Source: Lichenostomus cassidix (lineage: Eukaryota; Chordata; Aves; Passeriformes; Meliphagidae). Taken from it: DNA of 64,000 nt. Shown here piece after piece: positions 11,251 through 23,832 of this stretch. The position numbers were made by a program, and so were the translations under genes. The notes below the pieces were generated by a model. The model was not told where the DNA came from. It made no database searches and worked only from the letters and a program-made list of their open reading frames with translations. Within the stretch, counting starts at the first letter, position 1; each line of letters starts with the position of its first letter. Location of the stretch: positions 44,032,491 to 44,096,490 of the forward strand of contig CM039182.1 in NCBI GenBank assembly GCA_008360975.2, read 5' to 3'.

Positions 11251-14200
11251 CATCTCTCAAGGCTCTGCACTGTAATATGTCTGATGTTCCATACCTTTTC
11301 ACTTCCAGCTATTCCAATTGATCTGTTTTCTTCAGCTGTTGCTTTTAATATTTATTCTTCTCCTCAGTCTAGCCACTGTTTTTTCAGCTTTAACACCTTT
11401 ACTTCTTCCAAGCCAAGGCTTGTCTGACCTCCCTCACTGTAGTTCTCGCCATGATTTCCTCTATCATCTTCCAAAGCAGGTATCTTTATCCTTCCTCTGT
11501 GCCTGGTTTGAGGTCCTCCATCCATGCTCCTGGCACCTCCTGCAATGCCACCCCACTGTCTGTAGCTCAGATGAGTGGCTGGGCTTGTGCACACCCTGCT
11601 TCTCTTTGATATCCAAAGCCACCAAGGCATCTCGCTGCAAATCCCTCGGGTACCACAACCTGGAAATGCAGCCAGGCCCTGCATCCTCCTCACACAGGCA
11701 CCAGCAGCCAGGATGCACAAGGCTGTGGTTAAAGGACCTGGAGCTGTGTGAGAAAAGAGTTATGGAATAGCTTATGTTTCATGAAATTTTGCCAGGAGAC
11801 TGAACTTCATCGGAAAGTGCTGCTCACGAGTGCCTGGTTTATGGGTCTGTATGAGCATTTTCCTCCCATGTGGCCAGAGGCAAAGCAAGCTGCCTCTGCA
11901 TCCCAGCCACATGTTTTCTCAGCGCTGTCAGGCTGATCCCCACTTCCTCTCTTTCAATGGCTAATTTTTAGAAAGCAGGTCTTGCATCTGGGCTAGATTT
12001 TGCTTTGGACTTTCCAGGTGAACCAGTGCCACTGCAGCTTCTCACATTTCTTGTTGGAGCCCTAACATTTTCCCTGGTGGCTGTGTTGGGTGCTGCCCAG
12101 CTGTGGTGCTGCTCACAGGTGCATCCCATGTGGGACCTTTCCCTCCCATTTCCCAGCTTGGAGAGGACTACATTATGAACAGTAAAGCCCTACAGTGAGC
12201 CAGGGATTGTGGTGTGACCTGATTTCCCCAAGTGCTGCCCTGCCAACCACTCCAAGAGGACCTGCTGTCTCCTCCTTTCCTGAGCAGTGTTTCTCTTTCT
12301 TTGATGGTGGAGCCTACTCATCAGTCTGTGCAACTTGTCTGCTATTAAAACTGCAGGTAGCTGTGCTGATTTACACCTCCCAAGGAGCCAGCCTGTCCTG
12401 CTGGTGCATTATTTTAAGTGATGAAAACATCACAAGTGCTTGACTTTTCCTAATCAGAACTGCCATAATTTTCTGTGGTGATGTGATATCACTTTTAATT
12501 AAATAATTAATTAACTTATTTACTTGCTTTATTTTGTTGAAGAAATACTGTGAAGGTAAAGTTTCTTCTCACCAATGCCAGTTTCAATGTGAAAGGGGGT
12601 GCTCCATGACACCGCTCACTTGGAAGTGCCTTGGAGCAGCATTAGCCCCAGCACCACTGGGTGGTCACCCCTTGGGGCAGACAGGTGACCACCCTATATT
12701 GAAACCATTGCTCTTCCTGTGGAAACTGTGGAACGTGGGAAAAGCTGGCAGTGTGGTTCCAAGCAGCCAGATGCAGAGTGGTTCATCACTTATGCCAGGG
12801 TGAAATGAAAGGAAATCAGTCTCCGAGGGGCAGCTCTGTGAAACATACATATTTCTTTAAAGAAAGAGCTTGTGTTACAAGCGCAAGCGATGCCATAGGT
12901 AGGGAGTGATGGGCCCGTTGCCATGGGAACTGCTCTTTCTACTTGAATAACAAAATCAATAATTGCCTAAAATCTCCACTGTGTGTTTGGAGTTTGGTCC
13001 CCTTCTGTCATGTAGGTTTTATAAGAGGGGACATGAAGGATTCTCCAAGAAGACAAAATCTCTGTGGATGCTCTGTGCTGTTTCCTGCCTATCTTGGGCC
13101 CTGTGATAAATTAATTCCATACCTTAATTTAAATAGCTGGAGGTTTTATTCTGCCATGCTGAAGGCCTAATTCTTGCCTTTATTTGAGGAGAGCAAAGCC
13201 TGTGCTCCTAGGAATGGTAACCAAAATACCAGTAAGGCTACCAATATTGCTCAAGATCACTGGCATCAGTAAAGACCATGGAGACTGACCTCAAGTGAGG
13301 ATTGAAGGGTTTGAACCAGGTGGTCACAGTAATTACCTATAGCTTTGAGTCCTTCCCTAAGGAGAAAGGGAATTCTCTTTGGGAATAGGTGAGCCAGGCT
13401 TTTCTCTGACACAACCCCTCAGAGCTGTGCTCATGGCTCCCTTCTGTCCTGGGGAGCACCTGGGAGCTGGCACTTCTCCATCACTGTGGTGCCAAAGTAG
13501 GATGTTGTTCCAAGTACGTCAGGAATTTTCTTTTCTCTGCTCCCACCCATTGCTCACTTTGGTCAGCAGTGAAATAATTCCCAGTGTCAATGTGTTAGAT
13601 TCTCATTACTGGGAGTGACGCTAATGTCCCACTGAGATGAACAGAGGTGATTCATGCTGCTCTCAGCTGCTGGGTTTGCTTGTTTACAAACTCAAGCTGC
13701 TGGTGTGACTGCTCAGTTACATCCCAGGTTATGAGTTAGCTTTTTCTCTTGAATTTCCTTTTGGATTGTTTTTTGGGGGGGAAAGCCTTGGAGGGACTTA
13801 TTTAATTTCTGAATATGTTTTGTGTATTTGTGCTAGCAACATGAATAGATAGATGAATTGATTTACATGTAAATATTTGTGTTTAGCATTTTGATGTATT
13901 CAGCAAAATGATTTAATGATGACAGGATATAGTTTGTGAACATTCCCTCCCTCAGCTACTTTCAGTACTGCTGATCTTTCACACCTGGGAGCCCCAGGGA
14001 GCTATTTAATCTCTGCAGTTTACAAAATATATCAACAACCTGAGAATAAACACCACAATACTCAGAAAAAAAAGTGATTTCTTTCCCTTCCCATCATGAT
14101 CAAATTGTTTATACTGCTTTTTAAAAAAATTTTGTCAGATTGCAATATCACATACAGGGGGCATTTACACTCTCTATATATTTTTTTCAAAGAGAGAATA

Positions 14201-15383
14201 GATTTTATTGTTTATATATTATTTTGTCCACAGGGAGTTTGAGAAAGGCAGATGTCAAGGCCTGTAGTCCCATTAAAGACAGCAGACATGAACTGACCAT
14301 TGCACCAGTGCAGATGTAGGTGTTAAGATAAGGAGACCACTGGAAATGGCAGCATATGGGATCATCACACATTTTCCAGTTGGTTGTTTTCCCAAGGCAT
14401 TGCCTGGACATGCATACACACCTGATATGAGCTGTCGCTCAATGTCTTTGTGCATAATGTTCCCAGTTTTACTTTAAAATTTACTGCAGATTGGTCTGAC
14501 TGCTTCTTTGGCATCTCCAATTGTAGGATGCTGGCAGTGAATCTATCAGGAGATAGTTTCCAACTTGTGAAATTTGTTAAGCTTGGTCAGCTTTGTACAT
14601 TTGACATTTGTTATATTCAAAACATTAAGGTCATAAAAATGGCCTTGGACTGAGCAGGTAATAGAGGTATTGAGTATAGTACCACCTATGCTGCTCTCCA
14701 TTTATTTTACAGGGTTGGGAGAATTTACTAGGTTCATGAACTGGCAAGAAGCCTGCAAATTGGAGTTTAATTTCAAGCTGACTTTTTTAGTCATAGTTTT
14801 AAATAACACGTGTGACTCACAGAAAGTTGGGTCTCCTCATCTGCTACACAAACTACTGAAGGCTCACTGAACTCTGTGAGAGAGGGTTTCACATGGCATG
14901 AGCCAACAATACCTGAGCTCCTGCAAGTCTGTGTCAGGAGAATCTTTAGAAGCCTTATAAATTCAGCAATAACTTTACATTATTTCTCTTACCTTGAGTT
15001 GGCAAAACTCCAGAAATTTGTTTTTTCCATGAGTGACTAGAAGCCCTTTTATGGGAGGTCATATTTTGGGGGGTTTTTAGCTTACTGGGTTTATTAATGG
15101 GATTATTTCATAAGGAATATGAATATTTCCATTGATTTGTCCTTCCAGTCTCACTGGATGGAAATGCTGTATCCTGCCTCCATTTTCTTTCTCCTCTGGT
15201 GTCCCCTCCAACATCTGGTTTCATATTCAGGAGTCCACATTCATTATTTACTTTTGTCTAACAGGACTGCCAGCTGAAATACATCTTGCTGCTCTTAGTG
15301 ATTTAGACTGTTTCTCAACGACTACTTAAATTTCCAGAAGGAGACAGTTGAGGAGTTTCCAATGTGTGGGAGATTAATTGATT

Positions 15384-15406
15384 AAAAAAAAAATCTTTTT
15401 TTTTTT
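15384..15406. repeat. A10/T11 inverted homopolymer pair
   Basis: Ten A residues (15384-15393) are separated by TC from eleven T residues (15396-15406). This is a potential tight hairpin or simply two adjacent homopolymers. Confidence 0.8.
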
Positions 15407-15848
15407 GAGAATAAAATGGTAACTTTCCATCTAAGATGTAATTCAGTGTAATGAACACACGAAACAAACAGGCATCTGTAATTAGGATGCACCAGCCATG
15501 AAAATGGTGAGTCACAATAAGTATTGTTATTTTAGAAAAGACAACACCACCAGTCTGGAAGAAGATGGAGCTCTTCACGTGCAGATCTCCACATTCTTCC
15601 AGTTCCCTATGTCTACCTGGACTCAGGACCTCCTGGATCCAGGAGATCTTGGCACTCTCTTTCTGGGGAACGGGACCAGGACAAATACCACATTGAAGAG
15701 ATTATAGCAGGACCCAAGGTTCAGTGTGATCCCATCTCACAGCTGACTGATTCACTGTGTACCAAGTTCTTCTTGTGCTTATCCCCCTCTAGGGATCCCT
15801 CAACACCATTGGCAGAGATATCTTCCTGTGGGGCAAAGCAAGAAGGGA

Positions 15849-15879
15849 GAGGGGGGAGAGATTTAAAAATTCCCCCCTC
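15849..15879. repeat. G/C-run inverted repeat
   Basis: GAGGGGGGA at 15849-15857 is the exact reverse complement of TCCCCCCTC at 15871-15879. They are separated by a 13-nt A+T-rich loop. Confidence 0.8.
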
Positions 15880-16960
15880 CCCCAGTTTTGAAAGCAGAAT
15901 ATTTTCTTTTCAGATTTATTTATCTACTTTTCCAGCAAAAGTAGCTTTCCTTTTTTGATTGTTTAGGGACATGTTCTTGTTTCTGGCTTCCTCAGAGCCT
16001 CCCCAGGTCTTCCTGATGTGCTGACCTCAGCTCCGGCCACAGAAGAGCCTCACTGACACATCCCCCCATTCAAACTTTTTGTAGAGCATCTTTTTTGCTG
16101 TTAACAGGAGCTGTCAAGGTTGCCAGAAAAACAAACCCTCTGACACTGAAGGCGTAAAGCTGACGCGAAGCAAGCACTGGTCTGTGCTTAAACCATACCC
16201 CCTCACAGATAACTGGGAGTAATTTGGGCTTTGATGGATGAACTGTTACTCCAGTCATTCACTGATGAACCTTTGAACCTACTTGAAATTCATAGAAATT
16301 CCTGTTATTGAGCCTGTTTGCTGTGTACATGATGAATATGGGCCTGGGTTGCTCTAATACACTTTTGCAGTTTCCCTTTTACTTTATTTTACTGAAGATC
16401 TCTCCTCTCCTTTGTCTTGATGGTTGGCAAAGAGCCAGTTGGTGGAGCAGACATCATTCCTGGGGGCCATCAGCTTTGATTTTCCTCTTACACACTGAAT
16501 TTCTGCTGCCTGCACCCTGGAAAGCTATGTCATAAATCTAAAATCTGTGTCAAAACCAATATGATTACTATCCCTACTACTGACAGGAGTTGCTACCAAG
16601 CTTGCCAGTACATTGCTGTGAATTAGAGGAACTGCCATCTAAATTTCTTCAGGGAATGGTGCAAAGATAACAAGAGATCCAGGTAGGACAGTCAAGGAAA
16701 TTGGGGGTGTATTGGCCTAGGGAAGTCAGTAGTTCAAAAAATTCCCTTTATTATAGAACAGCACCAACACGCTCTATCAATACCTGGCAGAATAATAGCA
16801 TTGGATATATGCTTCACATTTGCATAGTGCAGCATTTATCACTATGGAAATGGAATTGTGCGTTTTCAGAATGGTCTGCAGTAGTTTGCTCCACTGCAGT
16901 CTTACAGTGGGACAGAAAAAAGCTTGGGCTGCTGAGGGCTCTTTACTTCATATCTTTTTA

Positions 16961-17033
16961 TTGATATATAAAAGCCTATATATAAATAATATATATAAAA
17001 TCATATATAAATATATTACTTCATATCATATAA
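16961..17033. repeat. A+T-rich TA-step tract
   Basis: About 73 bp made almost only of A and T, with many TA steps. It resembles a decayed (TA)n microsatellite. It lies about 40 bp before the LTR fragment that begins at 17075. Confidence 0.7.
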
Positions 17034-17074
17034 GATGCATGGCATCTTAATTTGGAACTACATGAATTTGTTTT

Positions 17075-17326
17075 TGTGGTGGGTTGATCCTGGCTGGATG
17101 CCAGGTGCACATCAGTCTGCAATCTGCTCTATTGCTCCCCTTCTCAACTGGACAGGGGACTGGAAATGTAACAAAAGGCTTGAGGGTTGAGATAAGGGCA
17201 GTGGCATGTCCATCTTGCAGACATCCAGCACTGGCTCTATTGGCTATGGAGAAATTTCTAGCAGCTTCTCACAGAAGTCATTCAAAAGCCCGCCACTACC
17301 AAAGCTTGCTGCTCAAACCCAATACA
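17075..17326 (-). mobile_element. Internally deleted ERV LTR fragment
   Basis: On the + strand the piece opens with TGTGGTGGGTTGATCCTGGC and closes with CAAACCCAATACA. I recognise both ends as the termini of a common bird endogenous-retrovirus LTR, read here on the - strand. The usual LTR of this type is, from memory, much longer. Here one end (to about 17205) joins the other (from about 17228), so most of the middle is missing. TG...CA ends are kept, but I see no target duplication (flanks GTTTT and ATTAC). No viral gene is present. The exact repeat-family name is uncertain. Confidence 0.7.
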
Positions 17327-20300
17327 ATTACATGTTTAGGACTGTGAACTCTAAACTGCCTTTGCATATTTGACAAAATCAGGGGTCAGGCAAAGCTGAT
17401 AGTATCCTATCAATGAGGTCAACTTGTTTTCAATTACTCATATTTTTCTTACCGAAATAATAAAGTGAAATTCCAGTGACTATATACCTTGTAGTAGCAT
17501 GGGTTTGGGGTAGGAGTTTCCCTAATTTCTACTAACAGCATGTGTGAGAAAAAGCCTCAGGACAGGAGAAATAAATTATGTGGGAAGTCACAGTGCAGCA
17601 TCCTGTGACTATAAGTCAGAAAGGTATTTGCTCTTCTCTAACACATAGGCTGTGCTCAATGGCATTTTTTCAGCTCAGTTGATAGACAAGGCAGTGACTC
17701 CAGTGAGGGCAGGATATTATCACCTTCTATAAAGTGCTAATCTTTCATCTCTTCTCACCTTTATAGATTGCCTCAGTCCCTGCTTCCCAGGGGAGCGTGC
17801 AGTGAAGTATTTCCATGGACTTGCCCTGTTTTTGCTGTCTGCCTTGGGCACTAGTTACAGAAAACACCCTCTGGGAGGAGCTGGGTCACCTTTGGTCCCA
17901 CACAGTACAGCCACTCCTGTTTCTCTCCTTTCATTTCCTGCCCTAGAGATGTGGAGACAACTGCTTGCAGTCTGAGTTAGCACGTAAAACAGGTCTCTGC
18001 AGCCACAGGCCTGAGCCTTTACTGCTGCAAACTACCACATGGAATAATTCCCACTATCAATGAATCAAGATCCACTTTAGAGTAGAAGTATTCTTCAGGC
18101 AGTTTGGATTATATGTGCAAAGATACTGTAATTCCAGAGGAACACTCCAACAACTCAAAGGGGAAATCACAGGCTGGAGATGACTACAGTACACTTCATC
18201 TCCAATGAGCTGTGCATTGTTGCGGCCCTCACAGTTGCTGATTTATAGAATATTTATAGATCATATAAAGGCTGTAAATTCAAAAATACAGCAGTTCAAA
18301 TAATTTGGCCTATCTTCTTTATTTTGGATGCTGCTTTGACACCAGAGTGCTCTAGGCCCCAAGTTACATTTATTCCTGACCAGTTTATACTCCTGTTTTG
18401 TTCTACTAAGGGCAGCTCTGTGCTTCTGTCCCCTTTTTACCGAGGACAGCTGTGTGTCCCCTCAGTCCTGTCACACAGGTAGAATAGAACAAACTAAGCT
18501 CTTAGATGGCAATTGTAAACCAGCTCCCTCTTCCCTACTCTTCTTAGCATCCAGCTGAGAAGGATCTGATTCACTATGGCATTTAAGTGCACAATCTAGT
18601 AGTTTTTATAATTAAATTTCCATTGTTACCCCCTTCAGGGTTCTCTAGTTTTTCTTAGACTATTTTCATATTGTCGTCTTTACTAACTGTGAATTCTCAC
18701 TTGGAAATCTTGGTAGGAAATGTGCTGATTGCACAAGGTAAGCAATGAACACACTAATGAAAATGAATAGAAAAAAATTGAAAAGATTGATCAGTAATGA
18801 ATTCTGCTAATAATCTTCCTTTGGCCTGATGAAACCTTTCTTCAGCCCAGCTGGTTGCAGTCACTTTAATCACTTGAAATTTCCTGTATTAATTCTCAGT
18901 TTATGTCATAATACTCCATAGCGGTTTAACAAAGTTCCAGTGAATTTTATTTATCACATTTTCCTTCATCTAGAAAATTAGTTTTTCCATCAAAGAAAGA
19001 CAGAAATCTAGTCTGACATAACTGGAATTGCTAAATATATGCTAAATGTTGTCCCCTTTTATATCTTTAATGACACTTTTCTTTCCTGCTTTCTTCAGAA
19101 CACTTGCTGGTGAGGCCAGACTGTTATAACAAGTATGTTCTCAATGCTCTGCTAATCTCTTTCTTAAAGAAAATAACTGTGTTTGCTCTTCTTCCATGGA
19201 GTGCTGCACAAAACCCAGTGATGGAGGTCACTGTGCTGTCTTTGCCTCTCTGACATGATTGTCTTATCTGGAAAAGGGAAAAACCATCTCAACTTAGATT
19301 TTGGATGGAATCTAGATATTCCTTCATGTTTTCAGCCTCTAAATCCCATCCTATCCCATTCTTGGTTTTAGCAGGCCAAATGATCTGACCTTTTGCCCTC
19401 TGGGAAAGCTTTCCCATAGGCTTCTTCCCTGGCTTCAGGTGGAAACTTCAAAGAACACTGCTTTTTCCCTTGGATATATGGAAATATCAAGCCTTTAGCA
19501 TTCCAAAGACTCTGAGCTCTTCAGTTCAGCAGACTTGCATTTCCAGATCTCCTTATTTTTCCACATGTGCCTTTTTAAGAGATTCCCATTTCTCTCTTTG
19601 ATTCTTTAAAGAGAAACAGCTCAGGATTTCTCCATCCCAGACTATTTTCTTCGGGTGGTTCCTTCATAATCCCTTCATCAGGTGCCAAACCCAACTTTAA
19701 CGGAGAATCAACTCTTGTTGGCTCAATGACAATGTCTTCTGCTGTCTGTCAGCTCTCACATTCAGACTCCCACCTCTGAGAGGAAGCGTGCACAAAGCAG
19801 AGTCTTCACCATCATGCCCAGCCTAACAGTGAGGCTTGATCTTCACAGACACTCCGGTTCCTTGACAGGAGAGTGTCACTCTAACTACCTGGCAATTATG
19901 TCAGCCAAAATTATCGTAAAGCACTGCATGTGGCTGGTTGTTTTCCATGCCAGGTGTCAGAGGGTACAGTACAGAGGCAAACATTTCAGGCTGAGGACAG
20001 GAAATGAGACCAATGCAGTGATGACATCAATCGTGTCAGTAGTGATGAGTAAACAAAAGGTCACAGCTTCTTGGCAAGGCTCCTGGAGCTCAGTAACAGC
20101 TGTGGTTAAACTAACTTGAGGCTTCTGGAGTTGTGAAATATCATTATGCTAATTTTGTAGAGGCAATAGCATTAACTGAAGCCTAGATGACTCGTTGAAT
20201 TTGTCAGATTAGGGCAATTTGCTGATGTGATTCTATTTTGATTCACATAGTTTTGTCTTGGAACATTTCACTTCATGTGTTTATTTAATCCTGTATTGCA

Positions 20301-23044
20301 ATTGAATCTCTTATCTTGCATATACCTAGCCTAGATTCATAGGCCTTTAGAGAAAAGAGGCTGCTATTTTCACACCTGATTTGAAAATTTTGATATGCTG
20401 GCTGCATTTTCAAAGTGTTTCCATGGTCAGGGATAAAAAGTCCTACTCACAGGACTTTTATTGGGGTGAGTGATTGCTGAGAACTCATGAAAAATCCTCT
20501 GTTCTACTCTTAGTGGCATTAATACTTGTCAAACGCCTGGCCCTCTAGTCATGGGGATATGCCCATGTGCGAACTGCTAAAATCAAATTATACTGACCCT
20601 GAGCTCCTAAACTCACAGATAGACTGCTAATTTGACTCTGGTCCTCTGGGGCTGTTCAGCCGAGATCCCTTGGGATTTGGATGGGGTATGTTGACTATGT
20701 CTAGAGACTGGCTCCTGCCCCATTTCTCACTCTCACTTTTGTTCAGACAGAACCATTTTTGGGTTACTCTTGACAGCAACTTTGGTACCCATTGCATTTA
20801 AAATTCCTCATGATGCTGACAGAGATGGACCTGCTTCAGGGAAAGCATCCTTATTGTAGAGCAGTTCTCACTGCCTTTTGGGAAACAGATTCCTTCTTGA
20901 TCTCAGCATTTTGGGCTGCTGGAGGAAGGGAGGGATAGGCCAGAATATGTACTGTCTGCACTGTGCAGAGGACTGGGCATGCTGCAAGAGCAAGAGCCAG
21001 TGCCTTGTCATCAGTGATGCTGTGTCAAAGGGAAATGTAATGCATAAAAGAGGGCTGGATAATGTGAAATGGAAGGCTTAAAAGCTTTTTCCCCCTCTTT
21101 TTTTTTCCCCTCTGAAGCCTCCTGAAAACAAAGCCAATGCCCCTTGGCTTAAAAGGGTGTAATGACTGCAGGATGCTATAAAGCAAAAGAATTGTGTTCC
21201 CTTGAAATAAAATTTTGCACAAAGGCAGCTTGCATTACATCCCTGTTTGAATGCTTTTTAGAACTACTCCAGATCAGAAATCTCTTGTAATTGCTTTAAG
21301 TCTGTTTTTCCACTACTCCAGGTCTAATCTTTGCTTTCAGTGTAGTGACAGTGGTTGCTCAAAGCTGCGTGCAATCTTCAGACAAAAACTTGGTCATTCT
21401 GGCATCTGTTGGTCCCTAAAATCTTTGGGTTTGGCTCAGGATATCCCCAGTTCCACCTCTGTAGGCAGAGCTTGTCATCAGTTCAGTCATGGAAAAGTCA
21501 TCCATGTATTTGCTGGAGCCTGCATGTAACCAGGGTTACAGCCCTAGATCTAGTCCTTTTGTCTGCAGGACAGAGTTTTTGTTACATCAGTGAAGCTGAA
21601 TATCCAGAAGTTTGAACAAAAAAATTAGCTTTTCCCCTGAGGTTTTCTTTGACTGAAGCTGCAGTTTCTAAGACTTGCTAGTTGAGTCCATTCCTCACAA
21701 AGATTACATTAGAAGTAAGATTTTAAAGAAATTTGAATGATTTTTTGTTTCTTTTTTTCATAACCTGTGAAGAAATCTGATTTCTAGAAAGGCCATACTA
21801 AAGCAGTTTCTTATAATCATTCGTATTCCTTTTAAGGTATTTCAGACTTTGGTACCTGAAAATTGGAGGCATGCAAAATCATTAATTACTTCTGGCATTC
21901 TATTCTGTGTCCTATTTACCTTTCTTCATAGGATGAAATTTGCTGCACAGAACTCACGTAGAAAAAAAAAAGCAAATATAAGAATTTTATAATGAACACT
22001 TACAATCTGGGCTCATTTCAACACTGAGCAATTGGGATCGAAATTGATGCCTCTGGGTTGCAATTTCTCTTAGGAGTATTTTTATACTCATACAAAAGAA
22101 GACGTTTCTGCTGGAAATGGAGATCAAATAACCCTAAATCCTAGTTTCAGAATATTTCAAGTCTGTGTCAGATATTTGCCAGATGCGCCCTTCTTGCAGC
22201 ATCTGCAATGATTTTGCTGCATAGCCCTGGAAAAGGAGAGCCTGGTGCCTTCACACGTGTCCTTCCTGCCCCTGCCACTTCCTCAGCAAGGTGCTCCCTG
22301 CCAAGCTGTGTCCCAGCAACTGCTAAATCCTTTGACTGAAATGCCATCTCCCCTCACGCTCCTGCCTGGTGCGTTACAAGTTCACTAAAAGGCTGACAAT
22401 TTAAGCAGATGTTATTCTGTCTCCTGGAGAGCAGCTCCTGTCTGGAGTGCTGTGAGGCAGCAGTGATGGGAATCCAGCCCTGTGAGAGAGTGGGCACAGA
22501 CTCCTCTGCTGTGAAATTGTGTGAACGCTTATGTAGGATAGCAACAGGCAGCTTCATCTCCTCCATTGCTCTGATGTCCCCCAGTGCTCTTCCCCAGGAA
22601 TGGGGGAAGTACATGGCTGTGTTTGATTTGAGACCATGCATCCCTCTCTTCTGGCACAGCTGTTGCCAGCAGTATTAGCTCTCAACTTACTGCAATCTCC
22701 CCATTTCATAGGTGACCATGGGAGACGTAAGAACTGTTTCAAGTCACCACTCCCCAGCAGGTCCCCTACTATGTCTGTGCCCCTGGGTGGCAACTCCTTG
22801 TCCACACTCCCTTAACAGAGATTGCTCATACAAGTGCATTCCCATGACTTTCCTGGCTTTTCTGTCCTCTGAAAGGTGCATGTTGGTGTCGCATTTTATT
22901 GCTTTTTATCTCCTTCCAGAAGAGTCACTAAGAGGCACCAGAACACTGGGTGTTTGTGTTGTCTGTCTTACAAAGTCATTTACCAAGAGAGGAAGTGTTT
23001 CAGTGTCTCCTTAACACATATGCAGACATATATTACCTTCCATT
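17327..23044. other. Non-coding unique DNA
   Basis: No gene is recognised. Notable stretches are an A+T-rich, repeat-free part at 18230-18360 and another at 20130-20340, both with the texture of conserved non-coding DNA. A 7-bp-arm hairpin (AAGCCAA/TTGGCTT) lies at 21131-21150 and an A-run at 21961-21971. The GC-richer part at 22190-22700 carries opposed frames under 100 codons with no known domain. Confidence 0.55.
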
Positions 23045-23393
23045 ATCAATGGGCCGAGGCCAATTGCATGAGGCTCAAAAAGGGCAAGTGCCAGGTCCTG
23101 TACTTGGGTGACAACAATCCCATGCGGTGCTACAGACTGGGAAAAGTGGCTGGAAAGCTGCCTGGCAGAAAAGGACCTGGTGGTGCTGGTCAAGAGCCAC
23201 TGAACATGAGCCATCATGTGCCCAGGTGGCCAAGAAGGCCAAGGGCATCCTGGCCTGTGTCAGCAATAGTGTGGCCAGCAGGACCAGGGCAGGGATATTC
23301 CCCCCATACTTGGCACTGGTGAGGCCACACCTCAGGTGCTGTGTCCAGTTCTTGGCGTCTCACAACAGGAAAGACTTTGAGGTGCTGGAGTGA
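23045..23393 (+). pseudogene. Decayed CR1 ORF2 (reverse transcriptase) C-terminus
   Basis: This is the coding part of the truncated LINE. Homologous residues run through three frames: one to about 23140, a second to about 23210, and a third to a stop at about 23393. The catalytic part of the reverse transcriptase and the endonuclease domain lie upstream in an intact CR1 and are absent. No product is expected. Confidence 0.85.
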
Positions 23394-23832
23394 GTCCAGA
23401 GAAGGCAACAGAGCTAGTGAAGAGTCTGGAGAGTAAGTCTCATGAGGAGTAACTGAGGGAGCTGGGGTTCCTTAGCCTGGAGAAAAGGAGGCTCAGGGGT
23501 GACCTTATCACTCTCTAAAACCACCTGAAGAGAGGGTGTAGCCACCTGGGAGTTTGCCTCTTCTCCAGGAAACCAAAGACAGGACAAGAGGATGTAGCCT
23601 CAAGCTGTGCTGGGGAAGGTTCAGGTTGGACATCAGGAGGAATTTCTTCACTGAAAGAGTGGTCAGGCATTGGAATGGACTGTCCAGGGAGGTGGTGGAA
23701 TCACAGTCCCTGAAAGTGTTCCAGAAATAACTGGATGTGGCACTTAATGAGGTGGTCCAGTTGACAAGATGGTGATTAAAGGTTGGCCTCGGTGATCTTG
23801 AGGGTCTTTTCTAACCTTAATGATTCTGTGAT
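23045..23832 (+). mobile_element. CR1 LINE, 5'-truncated (ORF2 tail and 3' end)
   Basis: This is a Chicken Repeat 1 non-LTR retrotransposon copy. Translation gives the C-terminal region of the CR1 reverse transcriptase: a KGKCQVLYLG-like segment near 23080, then [12 protein letters not shown] and VASRTR-type blocks and ALVRPHL near 23310-23335. The 3' untranslated part ends in the typical CR1 terminus, with TTTTCTAACCTTAATGATTC followed by TGTGA, at about 23810-23832. The copy lacks the 5' end, as most CR1 copies do. It is dead: single-base deletions shift the frame near 23140 and 23213, and in-frame stops follow. No clear target duplication is seen. Confidence 0.95.

Larger units (their letters stand above)
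11251..16960. other. Non-coding unique DNA
   Basis: No gene is recognised. The GC-richer part at 11380-12150 carries opposed frames (150 codons on + at 11318-11770; 118 codons on - at 11364-11720) with low-complexity Ser/Cys/His-rich products, best read as chance frames. An A+T block at 12494-12514 contains two TTAATTAA palindromes. A10 and T11 runs sit almost back to back at 15384-15406. An octamer-type ATTTGCAT lies at 16818-16825. Confidence 0.55.

Noticed and set aside
11318..11770. 150-codon + frame with a 118-codon - frame over it
   Set aside because: Both strands open in GC-richer DNA, with no recognisable motif; typical of chance.
12494..12514. Two TTAATTAA palindromes as an inverted-repeat element
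   Set aside because: Expected by chance in such A+T-rich sequence.
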